Source: Streptomyces rimosus
GTDB taxonomy: Bacteria > Actinomycetota > Actinomycetes > Streptomycetales > Streptomycetaceae
Direction: 5' to 3'
DNA: 64,000 nt
Assembly (NCBI RefSeq): GCF_008704655.1
Contig: NZ_CP023688.1
Location: 248,001 to 312,000 of the forward strand
Below the pieces are notes generated by a model. It was not told the origin of the DNA. It ran no database searches and saw nothing but the letters and a program-made list of their open reading frames with translations. Made by a program: the position numbers and the translations under genes. This document shows positions 61,603 to 64,000 of the stretch, piece after piece (position 1 is the first letter of the stretch; each line of letters begins with the position of its first letter).

Positions 61603-62862
61603 GTGGTCAACCCTTGGCTGGCGATGGAGTCGGGAGCCGACCCCGTGGAGCGTACCCGTACGGTACGGCTCGCCCACGAGGAGTTCCTGGCGGGCGGGGC
61701 GGTGGCCCGACCGGTGCGCCAGGTGGTGGCCGACTCATGGCGCCGGTCGGCGTCCGCGCGCGCGACACTCGACGGACCGGCCCCGATCGACCTGGACGAG
61801 CCGGAGCTGCGTGCCTACCGCGACGCGCACCCGCTGGCCCGCGCCATGCCGGTCTTCCGGGACCTGCTCGGCACCATCGCCCACGACGGCGCCCACCTGC
61901 TCGCCGTCTGCGATCCACAGGGGCGGCTGCTCTGGGTGGAGGGCCATCCCGGCGTACGGCGGCACGCGGAGCGCATGAACTTCGTCGCCGGGGCCCGCTG
62001 GGACGAACGGCACGCCGGCACCAACGCGCCCGGTACCGCGCTGGCCGCCGACCACGCCGTACAGATCTTCGCGGCCGAGCACTACAACAAGAGCGTCCAG
62101 AAGTGGACCTGCGCGGCGGCTCCCCTGCACGACCTGCGGACGGGCCGGCTGCTGGGCGCCGTGGACATCACCGGCGGCGACCACCTCGCCAGTCCGCACA
62201 GCCTGGCCCTGGTCCAGGCCACCGCCCGCGCCGCCGAGGCCCACCTCGCCACGTACCCGGAACGGACCGCGCCCGCCGCCCACCTGACCGTCCTCGCCCG
62301 GGACGAAGCGGTCCTGACCATGGACGGCCGCAGCCTGCGGCTCGGCCCCCGGCACAGCGAGATCATGCTGCTGCTGGCCCGGCATCCGGAGGGCCTGACC
62401 GGCGACCAGCTGGCCATGCTCCTCTACGGAGAACGCGAGGTCCGGCCGGTGACCCTGCGCGCCGAACTGTCCCGCCTGCGCCACGTGGTCGGTCCCCTGC
62501 TCGACTCCCGCCCGTACCGCCTGACCAGAGCGGTGGAGACGGACCTGGCCCAGGTGGAAACGGAGCTGGCGGCCGGCGACCTGACGGCAGCGCTGCGCGA
62601 CTACCGCGGCCCGCTGCTCCCCCTCTCCGAAGCCCCCGGCGTACGACGCCTGCGCTCTGTACTGGAAGACCGGCTACGGCGGGCCGTCCTCACCCAGCGC
62701 GACCCGGAGACCCTGCGCCTGTGGGCCGATACGCCCTGGGGCGAACACGACCTGGAGATCTGGGAAGCGCTGGAAACGACCGCCCGCCCCCAGGACAGGC
62801 GAGCATCCCGCACGGCGACACGACTCCGTACGGCCTACGACCTGCCGTCGGCGTCCTCATAG
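61603..62862 (+). CDS. GAF-domain regulator with winged-helix C-terminus
   Basis: This 419-residue regulator has an AcoR-like N-terminus ([33 protein letters not shown]), a GAF domain (about 75-210; [59 protein letters not shown]) and, instead of the sigma-54 AAA+ domain and Fis HTH of true AcoR, a winged-helix part ([32 protein letters not shown] and [23 protein letters not shown]) with a helical tail. The GTG has GGAGAGGTGAC upstream. It lies 251 bp before an aldehyde dehydrogenase gene and probably controls it. Confidence 0.88.
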   Translation: MVNPWLAMESGADPVERTRTVRLAHEEFLAGGAVARPVRQVVADSWRRSASARATLDGPAPIDLDEPELRAYRDAHPLARAMPVFRDLLGTIAHDGAHLLAVCDPQGRLLWVEGHPGVRRHAERMNFVAGARWDERHAGTNAPGTALAADHAVQIFAAEHYNKSVQKWTCAAAPLHDLRTGRLLGAVDITGGDHLASPHSLALVQATARAAEAHLATYPERTAPAAHLTVLARDEAVLTMDGRSLRLGPRHSEIMLLLARHPEGLTGDQLAMLLYGEREVRPVTLRAELSRLRHVVGPLLDSRPYRLTRAVETDLAQVETELAAGDLTAALRDYRGPLLPLSEAPGVRRLRSVLEDRLRRAVLTQRDPETLRLWADTPWGEHDLEIWEALETTARPQDRRASRTATRLRTAYDLPSASS

Positions 62863-63113
62863 GTTCCCCCGCCAACTCTCCCGCCAGTCCCCCGGACATC
62901 TCCGCACGTCGCCGACTGTCAGGAGGCGAACAAGCCGACTGCCAGAAAGCGAAAAATCAGCGGCAGAAGCCCCCCGCCCACAGCCACCGTCCCCTAACCG
63001 CCCCCGCGCCCGCCCCCCCCCGCAACCTTCCCGCAACGTCCCCGCTCCTAGCCTGCGCACCGGCGCCCCGCCGCGGGAGCGGAGGCGCGAGCCGAGAGCG
63101 ATTGGGAGTCCCC

Positions 63114-64000
63114 ATGGCCCGTTACGCGAACCCTGGTGCCGCCGACGCCCTGATGTCCTACCGGAGCCGTTACGACCACTGGATCGGCGGCGCATACGTA
63201 CCGCCCGCCAAGGGCCAGTACTTCGAGAATCCCACCCCCGTCAACGGGCAGCCGTTCACCGAGATCGCCCGCGGTACGGCCGAGGACGTGGAACGCGCCC
63301 TCGACGCCGCACACGCCGCCGCGCCCGCCTGGGGCCGTACGTCGCCGGCCGAGCGCGCCCAGATCCTCAACCGGATCGCCGACCGCATGGAGGACAACCT
63401 CGAAGCCCTCGCGGTCGCCGAGAGCTGGGAGAACGGCAAGCCCATCCGCGAGTGCCTGGCCGCCGACCTCCCCCTCGCCATCGACCACTTCCGCTACTTC
63501 GCCGGCGCCATCCGCGCCCAGGAGGGCACCCTCTCCCAGCTCGACGACGACACCGTCGCGTACCACTTCCACGAACCGCTGGGCGTCGTCGCCCAGATCA
63601 TCCCGTGGAACTTCCCCCTGGTCATGGCCGCCTGGAAGCTGGCCCCCGCCCTCGCCGCGGGCAACGCCGCCGTCCTCAAGCCCGCCGAGCAGACCCCGGC
63701 CTCCATCCACTACTGGCTGAGCCTGGTCGCCGACCTGCTGCCGCCCGGCGTCGTCAACATCGTCAACGGCTTCGGCGCGGAAGCCGGCAAACCGCTCGCC
63801 TCCAGTCCGCGCGTCGCGAAGATCTCCTTCACCGGCGAGACCACCACCGGCCGCCTGATCATGCAGTACGCCTCGGAGAACCTGAAGCCGGTCACCCTCG
63901 AACTGGGCGGCAAGAGCCCCAACCTCTTCTTCGACGACGTCTCGGCCGCCGACGACGACTTCTACGACAAGGCCCTCGAAGGCTTCACCATGTTCGCCCT
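63114..64000 (+). CDS. Aldehyde dehydrogenase (partial, cut by window end)
   Basis: The frame encodes the N-terminal 295 residues of an NAD-dependent aldehyde dehydrogenase: [40 protein letters not shown], the NAD-binding [20 protein letters not shown] and [17 protein letters not shown], and the catalytic-Glu block [13 protein letters not shown]. The catalytic Cys lies beyond the window. The sequence resembles the ExaC/AldB group. ATG at 63114 with GGGAG upstream. The upstream gene encodes a GAF regulator. Confidence 0.93.
   Translation, partial: MARYANPGAADALMSYRSRYDHWIGGAYVPPAKGQYFENPTPVNGQPFTEIARGTAEDVERALDAAHAAAPAWGRTSPAERAQILNRIADRMEDNLEALAVAESWENGKPIRECLAADLPLAIDHFRYFAGAIRAQEGTLSQLDDDTVAYHFHEPLGVVAQIIPWNFPLVMAAWKLAPALAAGNAAVLKPAEQTPASIHYWLSLVADLLPPGVVNIVNGFGAEAGKPLASSPRVAKISFTGETTTGRLIMQYASENLKPVTLELGGKSPNLFFDDVSAADDDFYDKALEGFTMFA

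Overview
The window is high-GC DNA (G or C at most third codon positions, frequent GTG starts, GGAGG-type ribosome sites) with a typical Streptomyces gene set: RbpA, a GH18 chitinase behind DasR-type boxes, a YczR/YczE pair, SCO2322-, DUF6230- and DUF6114-family proteins, DUF1918 and an FtsK-like protein. It is most likely a Streptomyces or close-relative chromosome segment. No tRNA, rRNA, CRISPR array, integrase or intact transposon was seen. The only mobile-element trace is a C-terminal scrap of an IS5-type transposase near 42 kb.

Layout. 1-2.6 kb: edge of an NRPS locus on the minus strand, with a 2-oxoglutarate/Fe(II) oxygenase followed by an NRPS that begins with an adenylation domain (threonine-like code) and runs into an N-methyltransferase domain at the window edge. 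2.9-7.3 kb: a membrane-anchored periplasmic-binding-fold protein, a large P-loop NTPase and a small HTH protein. 7.6-13.5 kb: a hemopexin-repeat protein, a PAS-PAS-PP2C-HATPase phosphatase with a perfect internal DNA duplication, a cold-shock-like protein, DUF1918 and DUF2079 proteins. 13.7-24.8 kb: mixed accessory genes, including a decapitated beta-lactamase-fold pseudogene, a GNAT, an EamA-type transporter, a LuxR-type regulator, an FtsK-like protein with a degenerate P-loop, a HAD protein, the YczR/YczE pair, an F420-type oxidoreductase and a GDPD. 25-34 kb: a more conserved block with rbpA behind a sigma-R-type promoter, fxsA, a VOC protein, a second F420-type oxidoreductase, the ppm1-lnt lipid/lipoprotein pair, an amidohydrolase and an Lrp regulator. 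34-43.7 kb: a kinase-like protein with a DUF7064-like partner, a threonine-synthase-like enzyme, an acyl-CoA dehydrogenase, the chitinase, the IS scrap, and a TetR/quinone-reductase divergent pair. 44-52.5 kb: a secreted trypsin, a Cys-rich protein with a membrane protein, a metallopeptidase, a CobB-type amidase operon with a secreted double-nitrilase protein, an SCO2322 protein and an I36 protease inhibitor. 53-64 kb: an enolase paralogue divergent from MarR with four phased repeats between them, a PA14-GH2 glycosidase, a TetR regulator facing a DUF6230/DUF6114/membrane-protein operon, and a GAF regulator ahead of an aldehyde dehydrogenase cut by the window edge.

How genes work together. Clear units are the oxygenase-NRPS pair, the membrane PBP/NTPase pair, ppm1-lnt (4-bp overlap), kinase/DUF7064 (4-bp overlap), cobB/nitrilase (4-bp overlap), the Cys-rich/membrane protein pair (1-bp overlap) and the DUF6230 operon (both junctions overlap). 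Several divergent regulator-target pairs have visible candidate operators. The most unusual items are the PBP/NTPase module, the CobB plus degenerate double-nitrilase operon, the exact PAS duplication, the duplicated lnt start site, the eno-marR 13-bp array and a candidate sRNA downstream of rbpA.
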